A stretch of DNA of 45,448 nucleotides, from NCBI GenBank assembly GCA_019113275.1, contig DXHS01000058.1, positions 1 through 45,448 of the forward strand. The letters run 5' to 3'. The notes under the pieces were generated by a model. It was not told the origin of the DNA. It searched no databases and saw nothing but the letters and a program-made list of their open reading frames with translations. The translations under genes were made by a program, and so were the position numbers. Positions 9,149-17,004 of the stretch are shown here, one piece after another. The DNA comes from Candidatus Protoclostridium stercorigallinarum (GTDB lineage: Bacteria > Bacillota > Clostridia > Christensenellales > Pumilibacteraceae). Each line of letters begins with the position of its first letter. The first letter of the stretch is position 1.

Positions 9149-9586
9149 TTATCTGTCCCTTCCCGTGAGGATATCCAAAGATACGTCGAGATAGTCGGCA
9201 AGCTCGAGTGCGGAAGTTATGTTGGGATCCGCGCCTTTGCTCCAATCGACAAAGTGCGAAGAGCGGATATGCGTTTCGCGATTTATCCTGTTCCTTGAGA
9301 TCCCTTTTTCTTTCATCAATTCGCGCAGGTGGGGATAAAAAGGCGGAGCGGGATGCGGAGAAAAGTCTATAAAAGTATCGCTCCTGCCTGTAAGAAATTC
9401 CAAAGAACAGCCGAAGCGGTTCGCTATCGCGACCGCGTTCCCGAGCCGCATATATTTGGCTCCTCGTTTCCAGCGTCTGACGGTAGACGCGTTTACCCCG
9501 AGCTCTTCGGCGAGAGCTTCTGCGCTTATATCGTTTTCCGATAGCAGTTCGCTCAATCTTTCCCCTATGTCGATCTTTCTTTCCAT
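9149..9586 (-). CDS. XRE-family HTH transcriptional regulator with two HTH-like segments
   Basis: ISAEALAEELGVNASTVRRWKRGAKYMRLGNAVAIANRFGCSLEFLTG and a second ELADYLDVSLDILTG half; start MERKID preceded by CGGAGGA. Confidence 0.85.
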   Translation of the reverse strand: MERKIDIGERLSELLSENDISAEALAEELGVNASTVRRWKRGAKYMRLGNAVAIANRFGCSLEFLTGRSDTFIDFSPHPAPPFYPHLRELMKEKGISRNRINRETHIRSSHFVDWSKGADPNITSALELADYLDVSLDILTGRDR

Positions 9587-9609
9587 GATCGTCCTCCGTT
9601 TCAATTATA

Positions 9610-9651
9610 GTAGGAAAGTGCCCGAAATACTTGACTCGGGCATTTTCCTAC
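9610..9651. promoter_or_regulatory. Operator-like dyad between divergent HTH gene and small Cys-rich ORF
   Basis: GTAGGAAAGTGCCCGA-10 nt-TCGGGCATTTTCCTAC, 15/16 matched arms; overlaps TTGACT (9631)-18 nt-TATAAT (9655). Confidence 0.75.
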
Positions 9652-9679
9652 GTGTATAATATATGCGGGAGCATAAATC

Positions 9680-9973
9680 ATGAGTATTAAGATCGACAGT
9701 CGGGAAAGGGAGACGGAAAGTGCGACATGCGACCGTGTGTGCGCATGTTGCACGGAGTTTACGCGCTATTATATAAAAGTGCGTTCCGATTATTTTCATA
9801 CCGAAAACGGTTATTGTTCCCGAATGGGCGATAACGTGCGTTCGGGAGACGGTTGCGATAAGTGGCGGCTGAACGACAGAAAATATTACGAAAGAGACGG
9901 TCGCTCGACAGCCGAATTATTGTCCGATATCATAAACGAACTTAAAACGCTGTACGTATCCTTGTTCGAATAA
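9680..9973 (+). CDS. Small cysteine-rich protein of unknown function, possibly metal-binding
   Basis: 97-aa ORF with C-x3-C-x-CC-x21-C-x11-C pattern downstream of a consensus-like promoter. Confidence 0.6.
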   Translation: MSIKIDSRERETESATCDRVCACCTEFTRYYIKVRSDYFHTENGYCSRMGDNVRSGDGCDKWRLNDRKYYERDGRSTAELLSDIINELKTLYVSLFE

Positions 9974-10007
9974 CAACGGCGAGTGAAGCGCATTGTGACG
10001 CGGACGT

Positions 10008-10268
10008 TCATGCGAGCAGCTTGAACATGGAGCCGAGTATGTCCGGCGGGGCGAACGAGGCGATGGCTTTAAGCCCGAGAACGGGCGGGCGGGAGTGCGA
10101 TGCGGAGCGGTTTTTGAAGAGGGACAGCAGTCCGCTTGCTTCGGGCGGGAGCGCGCCCGCGAGCACGTCCTCGGGGGAGCCGCCGGACGCGAGCGCGGTA
10201 AACAGTTTGGTCTTGTCTTTCATATCCGTCTTGCCGAGAAGAAGTGGCAGTATCGCGTTTATATCCAT
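10008..10268 (-). CDS. Small hypothetical protein (86 aa)
   Basis: Start codon preceded by CAGGAGGACAACAA; divergent from 10318 ORF. Confidence 0.55.
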   Translation of the reverse strand: MDINAILPLLLGKTDMKDKTKLFTALASGGSPEDVLAGALPPEASGLLSLFKNRSASHSRPPVLGLKAIASFAPPDILGSMFKLLA

Positions 10269-10292
10269 TTGTTGTCCTCCTGGTCAATAACA

Positions 10293-10308
10293 TATATGCC
10301 GGCATATA
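10293..10308. promoter_or_regulatory. Perfect 16-bp palindrome TATATGCCGGCATATA in divergent intergenic region
   Basis: Direct reading; overlaps the -10-like TATAAT at 10305-10310. Confidence 0.5.
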
Positions 10309-10317
10309 ATATAATGT

Positions 10318-10569
10318 ATGCGTAAAAAACTTAAAAACTACATGTGCGCCGATGATGAGAAAAAGCGCGCGGCGGAGCTTATGGAAAAGTACGGCAGTAT
10401 GAGCGAGGACGCACTGTACGCCAAACTTATGAGCGAGGTCGCTTCGGCGAAATCGAGCGGGAATTTTTCCGCCGCGCGGCTCGCCGAGGACATAGACCGT
10501 ATGCGCCCGTACCTGACGCACGAACAGGTGGAAAAACTAAACCATCTCCTGCGTATCATCGGCAGCTGA
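10318..10569 (+). CDS. Small hypothetical protein (83 aa, helical)
   Basis: ELMEKYGSMSEDALYAKLMSEVASAKSSGNFSAARLAEDIDRMRPYLTHEQVEKLNHLL, coherent amphipathic ORF followed by terminator-like hairpin. Confidence 0.6.
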   Translation: MRKKLKNYMCADDEKKRAAELMEKYGSMSEDALYAKLMSEVASAKSSGNFSAARLAEDIDRMRPYLTHEQVEKLNHLLRIIGS

Positions 10570-10714
10570 ACGGGGAAGTGAGTTCGGGGAAAATTTTTTT
10601 GCCGAAAGAAAAGTTTTCCCCGTTCATTTTTATCTTTCAAAAAAAATCACACCGCGCCAAGCGAAAGAAACGCGGCTTGTTCTGCCGTTGTCGCGATCGG
10701 ATCTTGCTTCGGGA

Positions 10715-10895
10715 TAGAATTATATCGTTTTAAGTCTTTCGCAGGAGAGCGAGAGGGGACGATAATACGGAGCACCGTATCATATCGCTTTAACTTTCTC
10801 GTAAAGGCGGGGGCGTATGGGGCGGGAAACGGAGTATTTTTCGTAAAGTTAGAATTATATTGTTTTAAGTTTCTCGAGGGAGAGCGCGAGAGGGT
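10715..10895. repeat. Three degenerate direct repeats around a GAATTATATCGTTTTAAGTyTyTCG core
   Basis: Copies at about 10715-10758, 10776-10812 and 10850-10895 in non-coding DNA. Confidence 0.6.
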
Positions 10896-10924
10896 ACCTC
10901 TTTGTCAAAGAGGTGCCCTCTCGC
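10886..10924. terminator. Long hairpin (18-bp arms), possible terminator or structured RNA
   Basis: GCGAGAGGGTACCTCTTT-gtc-AAAGAGGTGCCCTCTCGC, one T-G position. Confidence 0.6.
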
Positions 10925-10940
10925 AAAGCTCTCTACAAGT

Positions 10941-12065
10941 TTACCGGGCGACTTCGGAAAGGGCTTGCAGGAAGAAATTGATCTCGTCGGCATTATTGTC
11001 CACGCCGACGGCTATGCGCACCATGCCGTCTTTGAGTGTCCCGTAATGCTTGTGCGCGAGCGGAGCGCAATGCAGCCCCGAGCGCACGCAGATGTCATAC
11101 TCGTCCGCGAGGATATTGCCCGCTTCCGCGCTTGTCATGCCGCGCACCGTGAACGCGATCACGGGACCGCCGTACTCCTTGCGCGTGTACAAGCGCACTC
11201 CGCCTATCTTGGACATCTCCCCGAGCGTGTAATAGAAGAGCCCGTTCAGCTTCTTACGGTTCTCCTCTCCGTGCTCGAGCGTGTACTTCATCGCCGCATT
11301 CAGACCCGCGATCGCGGGGGTGGGGAGAGTGCCGCTTTCGAGCGCTTCGGGCAGCTCGCTCGGCTGAGGCTTGGCGCTTTCCGTGCCCGTCCCTCCGTAG
11401 CGGAACGGCCGCACGCGCACATCTCCGCGGATGAGCAGCATGCCCACGCCCTGCGGCGCATGCAACCCCTTATGCGGAGCCACCGCAAGCAGATCGATCT
11501 TATCCTTCGCCATGTCTATATCGCGGTATCCCGCGCTCTGCGCCGCGTCGACAAGCAAAAGCAGCTTGTATTTCTCGGTCAGGAACCCGTACTCGGAGAT
11601 CGGCTGTACCGCCCCCGTGACATTGCTCACATGGCTCGCTATCACCATGTAAGTATTGGGTCTTATCGCGCTCGCGACCTGCTCGGCAGATACGTATCCT
11701 CCCATGAGCGGGGAGAGCGCTGTGAAATCCGTTATCCCGAGCTCCCTGAGCCGCATGAGCGGTCTGAGTACGCTGTTGTGTTCGAGCACCGTCGTAATTA
11801 TATGCCCGCCGCGCCGCGCGCACCCGAATATCGCGGTGTCGAGCGCGTCCGTGCAATTGAGCGTAAACACTACTCTGTCAGGCGTAGTACCGAACATTTT
11901 AGCGGCGATCTCCCGAGTTTCTTCCACGAGCATGCCCGCTTTTACGGCGAGCGAGTGCGAAGAACGCGTAGGGTTCGCGGAAAGATATTTCAGCGCGTTG
12001 CCTACGGCGTTTATCACGGGAGTGGGTTTGAAATAAGTAGTCGCGGCATTATCCAGATATATCAA
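10941..12065 (-). CDS. Cysteine desulfurase family protein (class V aminotransferase fold)
   Basis: IYLDNAATTYFKPTPVINAVG, VLEHNSVLRPL, LLVDAAQSAGYRDIDM, APHKGLHAPQGVGMLL (PLP Lys), SGLHCAPLAHK. ORF opens at 12089; TTG at 12065 has GGAGG at ideal spacing. Confidence 0.88.
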   Translation of the reverse strand: MIYLDNAATTYFKPTPVINAVGNALKYLSANPTRSSHSLAVKAGMLVEETREIAAKMFGTTPDRVVFTLNCTDALDTAIFGCARRGGHIITTVLEHNSVLRPLMRLRELGITDFTALSPLMGGYVSAEQVASAIRPNTYMVIASHVSNVTGAVQPISEYGFLTEKYKLLLLVDAAQSAGYRDIDMAKDKIDLLAVAPHKGLHAPQGVGMLLIRGDVRVRPFRYGGTGTESAKPQPSELPEALESGTLPTPAIAGLNAAMKYTLEHGEENRKKLNGLFYYTLGEMSKIGGVRLYTRKEYGGPVIAFTVRGMTSAEAGNILADEYDICVRSGLHCAPLAHKHYGTLKDGMVRIAVGVDNNADEINFFLQALSEVAR

Positions 12066-12183
12066 GGGCATTCCTCCGCGCGGCCGCATATAATGTAACA
12101 GCCGCCGTATTAGTTTATGGACGCCGGGAGAGAAAGAGAACCGTACATGATATTTCGATATTACTTATGATGACGGAGGAACG

Positions 12184-12423
12184 ATGGATATACTGCTCGT
12201 ATTCGGTGCGAGATCGCAGACGCTCAGGTGCGCCAATATGCTGCGCGCCTCTTCTTATGCCGCTTCCGTTACCGACGCGCCTTTACGCATGAGCGGGAGC
12301 TGTACGCTCGCGGTACGAACGGACAGAGCGGGGCTCATGTTTTTTACGAACGTTGCGACGGGCTTTTCCGCTTTTCGCGGCGCGTACGCGGTAAGAGAAG
12401 GAAAGTGGTCCCGAATATTTTGA
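12184..12423 (+). CDS. DUF3343-like small protein (putative Se/S carrier-like)
   Basis: LLVFGARSQTLRCANMLRASSYAASVTDAPLRMSGSCTLAVR resembles the DUF3343 pattern with Pro-x-x-(x)-Ser-x-Ser-Cys; SD GGAGG. Confidence 0.65.
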   Translation: MDILLVFGARSQTLRCANMLRASSYAASVTDAPLRMSGSCTLAVRTDRAGLMFFTNVATGFSAFRGAYAVREGKWSRIF

Positions 12424-12430
12424 ATAACGC

Positions 12431-12459
12431 TTTACAAAATACGGTCCGTATGGTATAAT
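12431..12459 (+). promoter_or_regulatory. Promoter for nth
   Basis: TTTACA-17 nt-TATAAT, ATG 11 nt after the -10. Confidence 0.65.
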
Positions 12460-12470
12460 CATTAATAACG

Positions 12471-13112
12471 ATGGAAAGCGTCGAAAACAAGTCCGCGCGG
12501 GCGGACAGAATACTCGGTTTGCTCGAACAGGCGCACCCCGACGCGCATTGCGAACTTGATTACGGCACGGATTTCCAGCTGCTCGTCGCGGTCATACTCT
12601 CGGCACAGTGCACGGATAAGCGCGTCAATATCGTCACCGAAAAACTCTTTGCCGAGTACGGCAAACCCGAGGACTTCGCAGTTATGCCGCAGGAAAAGTT
12701 GGAAACGCTCATCCGCTCGTGCGGGTTTTTCCGCGCCAAAGCGCGCAGCATAATCTCGGCGTCGACGGATATCGTCGAGCGTTTCGGCGGCAAAGTCCCT
12801 CGCACGATGGACGAGCTTCTTTCTCTCCGCGGAGTGGGGAGAAAGACCGCCAACGTCATGCTTTCGGTGGCGTTCGGAGAGTCCGCTATCGCGGTGGACA
12901 CGCACGTTTTCCGCCTGTCGCACCGCCTCGGGCTTTCGGACAAGCCTACGCCCGAAGGGGTGGAAAACGATCTTACGAAAGAAATAAATCTCGAAATGCG
13001 GTCAAAAGCGCATCATTTGCTTATATTTCACGGGAGGTATGTCTGTCATAGCAGGAATCCGGAGTGCGATAAATGCAATGTGACGGAGTTTTGTAACTAT
13101 ATCAAAGGATAA
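12471..13112 (+). CDS. nth: Endonuclease III
   Basis: LLVAVILSAQCTDKRVN, LRGVGRKTANVML HhH, C-terminal CHSRNPECDKCNVTEFC [4Fe-4S] motif. Confidence 0.96.
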   Translation: MESVENKSARADRILGLLEQAHPDAHCELDYGTDFQLLVAVILSAQCTDKRVNIVTEKLFAEYGKPEDFAVMPQEKLETLIRSCGFFRAKARSIISASTDIVERFGGKVPRTMDELLSLRGVGRKTANVMLSVAFGESAIAVDTHVFRLSHRLGLSDKPTPEGVENDLTKEINLEMRSKAHHLLIFHGRYVCHSRNPECDKCNVTEFCNYIKG

Positions 13113-13114
13113 CT

Positions 13115-14374
13115 ATGTTTGCGGATACTGCAAAAATTTTCATAAAAGCGGGCAACGGCGGAAACGGCTGCACGTCCTTTTATACGGAGAAGTACGTCAA
13201 TAACGGCGGACCCGACGGCGGCAACGGCGGCGAAGGCGGAAGGGTGATCTTCCGCGCTTCGGGCAGCAAGAACAATCTTGCGGAATTCAGGTTCGCGAGG
13301 CATTATCGCGCCGAGAACGGCGAGAACGGAAAATCGCGTTATTCGGCGGGTAAAAAGGGCAAGGATCTTATCATCGACGTGCCCGTCGGCACCGTCGTGC
13401 GCGACGAAGAGACGGGCGGTATCATCGCCGATATGTTCGAAGAGGGAGCCGAAGTCGTTGCCGCGGAAGGCGGCAAGGGAGGAAAGGGAAACGCGTTTTT
13501 CCGCAATTCCCGCCGCCAGGCTCCGCACTTTTCGCAGGCGGGCGAACGCACCGAAGAGCATTCGGTGACTCTCGAACTCAAAACGATAGCGGATGTCGGA
13601 CTTATAGGTTATCCCAACGTGGGCAAATCCACCATACTTTCCGTTATCAGCTCCGCGCGCCCCAAGATAGCGAATTACCATTTCACAACGCTGTCTCCCA
13701 ATCTCGGCATGGTGAGCGTATACGACGATTCGTTTTCGGTCGCGGATATCCCCGGGCTCATCGACGGCGCAGCCGAAGGCGCGGGATTGGGTCATGATTT
13801 CCTGCGCCATATCGAGCGCACGCGGCTGCTCGTGCACGTCATCGACGGCAGCGGCAGCGAAGGCAGGGACCCGGTAGACGACTATAAAGCCATTTGCCGC
13901 GAGCTTGCGGGCTACGACGAAAAACTGCTCGACAAGCCGCAGGTGATCGTGATAAACAAAGCGGACATCATCACGGACGGCAGCGTCGTGGAGAGGATAG
14001 AAAAAGCGTCGGGCAAGCGCCCCGTGCTCATGAGCGCGATCGTCCACAGCGGCGTGGAAGAGCTGGTAAAGACCATGTATGCCGAGCTTGCCAAGCTGCC
14101 GCCCCTCGAGCCGCTCGAATACGAGCCGTTCGTGTATGCGCGGCCGGACAAGACGGGGTTCGACGTCGTGAAAACCGGGGATGGCGAGTACGAAGTATTC
14201 GGCGGTCTGGTGGACGAGCTTGCCCGCAACGTCGTGCTCGACAGTTACGACAGCATGCAATATTTCCAGCGCCGCATACGCGAAACGGGCATAGATAAGG
14301 CGCTCAGGAAAGCGGGCGTAAAGACGGGCGACACCGTTCGTATGCTCGATGTGGAGTTCGAATACGTTGAGTGA
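13115..14374 (+). CDS. obgE: GTPase ObgE/CgtA
   Basis: GNGGNGCTSFYTEKYVNNGGPDGGNGGEGG Obg fold; GYPNVGKSTILS G1; DIPGLIDGA; C-terminal OCT domain. Confidence 0.97.
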   Translation: MFADTAKIFIKAGNGGNGCTSFYTEKYVNNGGPDGGNGGEGGRVIFRASGSKNNLAEFRFARHYRAENGENGKSRYSAGKKGKDLIIDVPVGTVVRDEETGGIIADMFEEGAEVVAAEGGKGGKGNAFFRNSRRQAPHFSQAGERTEEHSVTLELKTIADVGLIGYPNVGKSTILSVISSARPKIANYHFTTLSPNLGMVSVYDDSFSVADIPGLIDGAAEGAGLGHDFLRHIERTRLLVHVIDGSGSEGRDPVDDYKAICRELAGYDEKLLDKPQVIVINKADIITDGSVVERIEKASGKRPVLMSAIVHSGVEELVKTMYAELAKLPPLEPLEYEPFVYARPDKTGFDVVKTGDGEYEVFGGLVDELARNVVLDSYDSMQYFQRRIRETGIDKALRKAGVKTGDTVRMLDVEFEYVE

Positions 14375-15497
14375 GTCGTTCGTGATATACGGCGGGACTT
14401 TCGATCCGCCGACGAAAGCGCATGCCGCGCTCGTGCGCGGGCTGTCCGAGCGTTTTTCGCATGTGATCGTCGTTCCCTGCAAGGTATCGCCGTTCAAGAG
14501 CGTTACCGGGGCGACGGCGGAGCAGCGTCTTGACATGCTGCGCATGATAACGGCGGGCACGGAAAACGTGCATATAGATACCTTCGAGCTTGACAGAGAA
14601 GGCACGGATTACACATACATCACACTGGAGCATTTTGCGGAAGAGCACGCTGGAAGTAAGTTTTATCTGTGCATGGGAAGCGAGATGCTCATAGAGCTCG
14701 AGCGCTGGAAGCATACGGATATCATTTCGCGGCTGGCGACGCTGTATGTCGTGCCCCGTCCGCACTTCCCGATAACGAGGGACGGAGAGCGCAAGATGCG
14801 TGATCTCGGCATGAAGTATGTCATAGCCGATTTCGAGGGCGAGTACGGTTCTTCGTCCGAAGTGCGCATATCCGTCGCGATGGGAAAACCGGAAATGTTC
14901 CTTACCGAGGACGTCGCGCGTTACGTTACCGAGAGCGGGCTTTACCGCGATTACTGCTATGTGAACGGGCTTTACGAGCGTTTCGGCATGAAGAAGTCGC
15001 GCATAGATCATTCGTTTTCCACAGCGCTCTGCGGCGTATGCCTTGCCAAGCGCGCCTGCGTGGATACGCATAAAGCGACGACCGCGCTGCTTCTCCACGA
15101 CATAGGCAAGTACGTCACGAAAGAACAGGCGGAAGAGATGAGCGTGAAGTTCGACGGCAGGATAGACGGCATGCCTCTGCCCATACGCCATGCCGAGATA
15201 GGAGCGGAGATACTTCGCCAGCTCCTCGGCATAACCGACGAAGACATCGTCGAGGCGGTGCGATGGCACACGACGGGCAAGCCGGACATGACGCCTTTGG
15301 AAAAGGTGGTATATCTCGCTGATTATATCGAGCCGCTGCGTTCTTTTCCGACGGTGGAGGTCTTGCGCAAAGCGACGGAAAAGAGCATAGACGACGGGCT
15401 GCGCGCCGCTCTCGCCAATTCGGTGGAACACGTCGGCGCGGACGAACTGTATCCCGCGACCGCGGAAGCATACGAGTATTACAAGGAGCATAAATGA
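14349..15497 (+). CDS. nadD: Nicotinate-nucleotide adenylyltransferase fused to YqeK-type HD hydrolase
   Basis: N-term VIYGGTFDPPTKAHAALVRGL; C-term RIDHSFSTALCGVCLAKRACVDTHKATTALLLHDIGKYV in one ORF; true start may be TTG 14367. Confidence 0.9.
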   Translation: MWSSNTLSESFVIYGGTFDPPTKAHAALVRGLSERFSHVIVVPCKVSPFKSVTGATAEQRLDMLRMITAGTENVHIDTFELDREGTDYTYITLEHFAEEHAGSKFYLCMGSEMLIELERWKHTDIISRLATLYVVPRPHFPITRDGERKMRDLGMKYVIADFEGEYGSSSEVRISVAMGKPEMFLTEDVARYVTESGLYRDYCYVNGLYERFGMKKSRIDHSFSTALCGVCLAKRACVDTHKATTALLLHDIGKYVTKEQAEEMSVKFDGRIDGMPLPIRHAEIGAEILRQLLGITDEDIVEAVRWHTTGKPDMTPLEKVVYLADYIEPLRSFPTVEVLRKATEKSIDDGLRAALANSVEHVGADELYPATAEAYEYYKEHK

Positions 15498-15859
15498 AAA
15501 CGATGACAAAAGAGCAGGCTCACGAGCTTGCGGTAAAAATAGCAAAAGTGCTGGACGACAAAAAAGGGCGGGATATCGTGATAATAGACATATCCGCCAA
15601 GTCCGTTCTTGCAGATTATTTCGTTATCGCGAGCGGCAGGTCGACCACTGCGGTCAAATCGCTCTGCGACAACGTGGAGGAAAAACTGTCCGAAGAGGGC
15701 ATAGAGCCCGCTCGTCGCGACGGCATGAACGAGACAAAATGGATCGTCATGGACTACGGCAGCGTCATACTCCATGTCTTCCACGAGGAGACTCGCGAGT
15801 ATTATCATCTCGAACGTCTGTGGGTGGACGGTGCGAACTGCGAGCGTTACGGAGAGTGA
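15494..15859 (+). CDS. rsfS: Ribosome silencing factor
   Basis: AKVLDDKKGRDIVIIDISAKSVLADYFVIASGRSTTAVKSLCDNVEEKL...YYHLERLW. Confidence 0.95.
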   Translation: MKTMTKEQAHELAVKIAKVLDDKKGRDIVIIDISAKSVLADYFVIASGRSTTAVKSLCDNVEEKLSEEGIEPARRDGMNETKWIVMDYGSVILHVFHEETREYYHLERLWVDGANCERYGE

Positions 15860-15863
15860 CGGC

Positions 15864-16778
15864 ATGGAATGGGAAGCCGATTTTCTGGAAAAGCTGCAAA
15901 GCGTAAGTAACGACGCGTCGAATTTCTTCTGGAAGCTCGCGTCGCTGCTCGGCGAGGAGATGGTCGTCATTGCGGTCGTCATGTTTTTCTATTGGTGCGT
16001 CGACAAGCGCAAGGGCTTCAAGATGATGAACATATACTTCGTCAGCGCGGCGATAGTGGCGGGCGTGAAAGCGCTCGTCCGCCGCGTGCGCCCATTCAAC
16101 GCTTATCCGGACAAAGTGCGGTCGATAGGCGACGCGAGCACGGACTACTGTTTCCCGAGCGGGCACACGAACAGCGTGACTGCGCTGGCGGCGCTCACCG
16201 TGCGCGAATTTCCGAAAGCGCGTAAGGCGACGATCCCGATAGGAATAGTCGTCGTGCTCCTCGTGATGTTATCGCGCATGTTCCTCGGTCAGCATTACCC
16301 GACGGACGTGCTTGCGGGTGCGGCGACCGGCATACTCATCGTCGCGCTTTTCGGTTGGCTTTACGACTTTCTCGGCGATCGCGAGGAGTATCTTGCTTTC
16401 GTTCTCGCCCCGGCGGCGATAGTCGCCTCGGTGCTTATCGGCATATTCGCCGATCCCGACTTTACGGATACCGCGCTCACGCTCACGGGCGTGATGACGA
16501 GCGTTTATGCGTGCTACTTTATCGAAAAACGCTTCGTGAAGTGGGAGACGAAAGCGAGCGTATTGCAGAACATACTCAAGTTCGTCCTCGGCGCGGCGGG
16601 AGCCATGGTCATCTATCTGCCGTTCGAGCTTTCCGCTTTTGCCGATATTACGGTATGGGTGACGGCGTTCGTGCGTTATTTCCTCATCGGCATATGGCTG
16701 ATACTCGGCGCGCCGCTCGCATTCAAGGCGCTCGGGCTTTACAAAAAGGACGAAACGAAAAGCGCAAAACCCGCGTAA
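15864..16778 (+). CDS. PAP2-superfamily phosphatase, membrane protein
   Basis: RRVRPFN, CFPSGHTNSVTALAAL, RMFLGQHYPTDVLAGA phosphatase motifs; multiple TM segments. Confidence 0.9.
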   Translation: MEWEADFLEKLQSVSNDASNFFWKLASLLGEEMVVIAVVMFFYWCVDKRKGFKMMNIYFVSAAIVAGVKALVRRVRPFNAYPDKVRSIGDASTDYCFPSGHTNSVTALAALTVREFPKARKATIPIGIVVVLLVMLSRMFLGQHYPTDVLAGAATGILIVALFGWLYDFLGDREEYLAFVLAPAAIVASVLIGIFADPDFTDTALTLTGVMTSVYACYFIEKRFVKWETKASVLQNILKFVLGAAGAMVIYLPFELSAFADITVWVTAFVRYFLIGIWLILGAPLAFKALGLYKKDETKSAKPA

Positions 16779-16784
16779 AATCGT

Positions 16785-16813
16785 TTGACAAACGTCGCAC
16801 GGCGTAATATATT
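16785..16813 (+). promoter_or_regulatory. Promoter upstream of FMN riboswitch
   Basis: TTGACA-17 nt-TATATT. Confidence 0.65.
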
Positions 16814-16827
16814 ATAAACACAACATA

Positions 16828-16936
16828 GCTTTAGGGGCGGGGTGAAAATCCCCACCGGCGGTGACAGTCCGCGAAGCCGAAAGGCCCGATGGGGTGGAAT
16901 TCCCCGACCGACGGTATAGTCCGGATGTTATAAAGC
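16828..16936 (+). ncRNA. FMN riboswitch (RFN element)
   Basis: AGGGGCGGGGTGAAAATCCCCACCGGCGGTGACAGTCCGCGAAGC...GGGGTGGAATTCCCCGACCGACGGTATAGTCCGGATG, P1 stem GCTTTA/TAAAGC. Confidence 0.96.
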
Positions 16937-16970
16937 GTTTATCGTGCCGCATATCTGTGCGCGCCGTATC

Positions 16971-16998
16971 ACCGCCCCTTATCGCATAAGGAGGCGGT
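16971..16998 (+). promoter_or_regulatory. Expression-platform hairpin sequestering the ribU Shine-Dalgarno
   Basis: ACCGCCCCTTA-tcgca-TAAGGAGGCGGT then TTTT; contains SD AAGGAGG (16988-16994), ATG at 17005. Confidence 0.7.
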
Positions 16999-17004
16999 TT
17001 TATC

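Noticed and set aside
10902-12098. 398-aa plus ORF
   Set aside because: Antisense to the cysteine desulfurase family gene, which has full PLP-enzyme motifs.
13097-14605. 502-aa minus ORF
   Set aside because: Antisense to obgE and the start of nadD; no recognisable domain.
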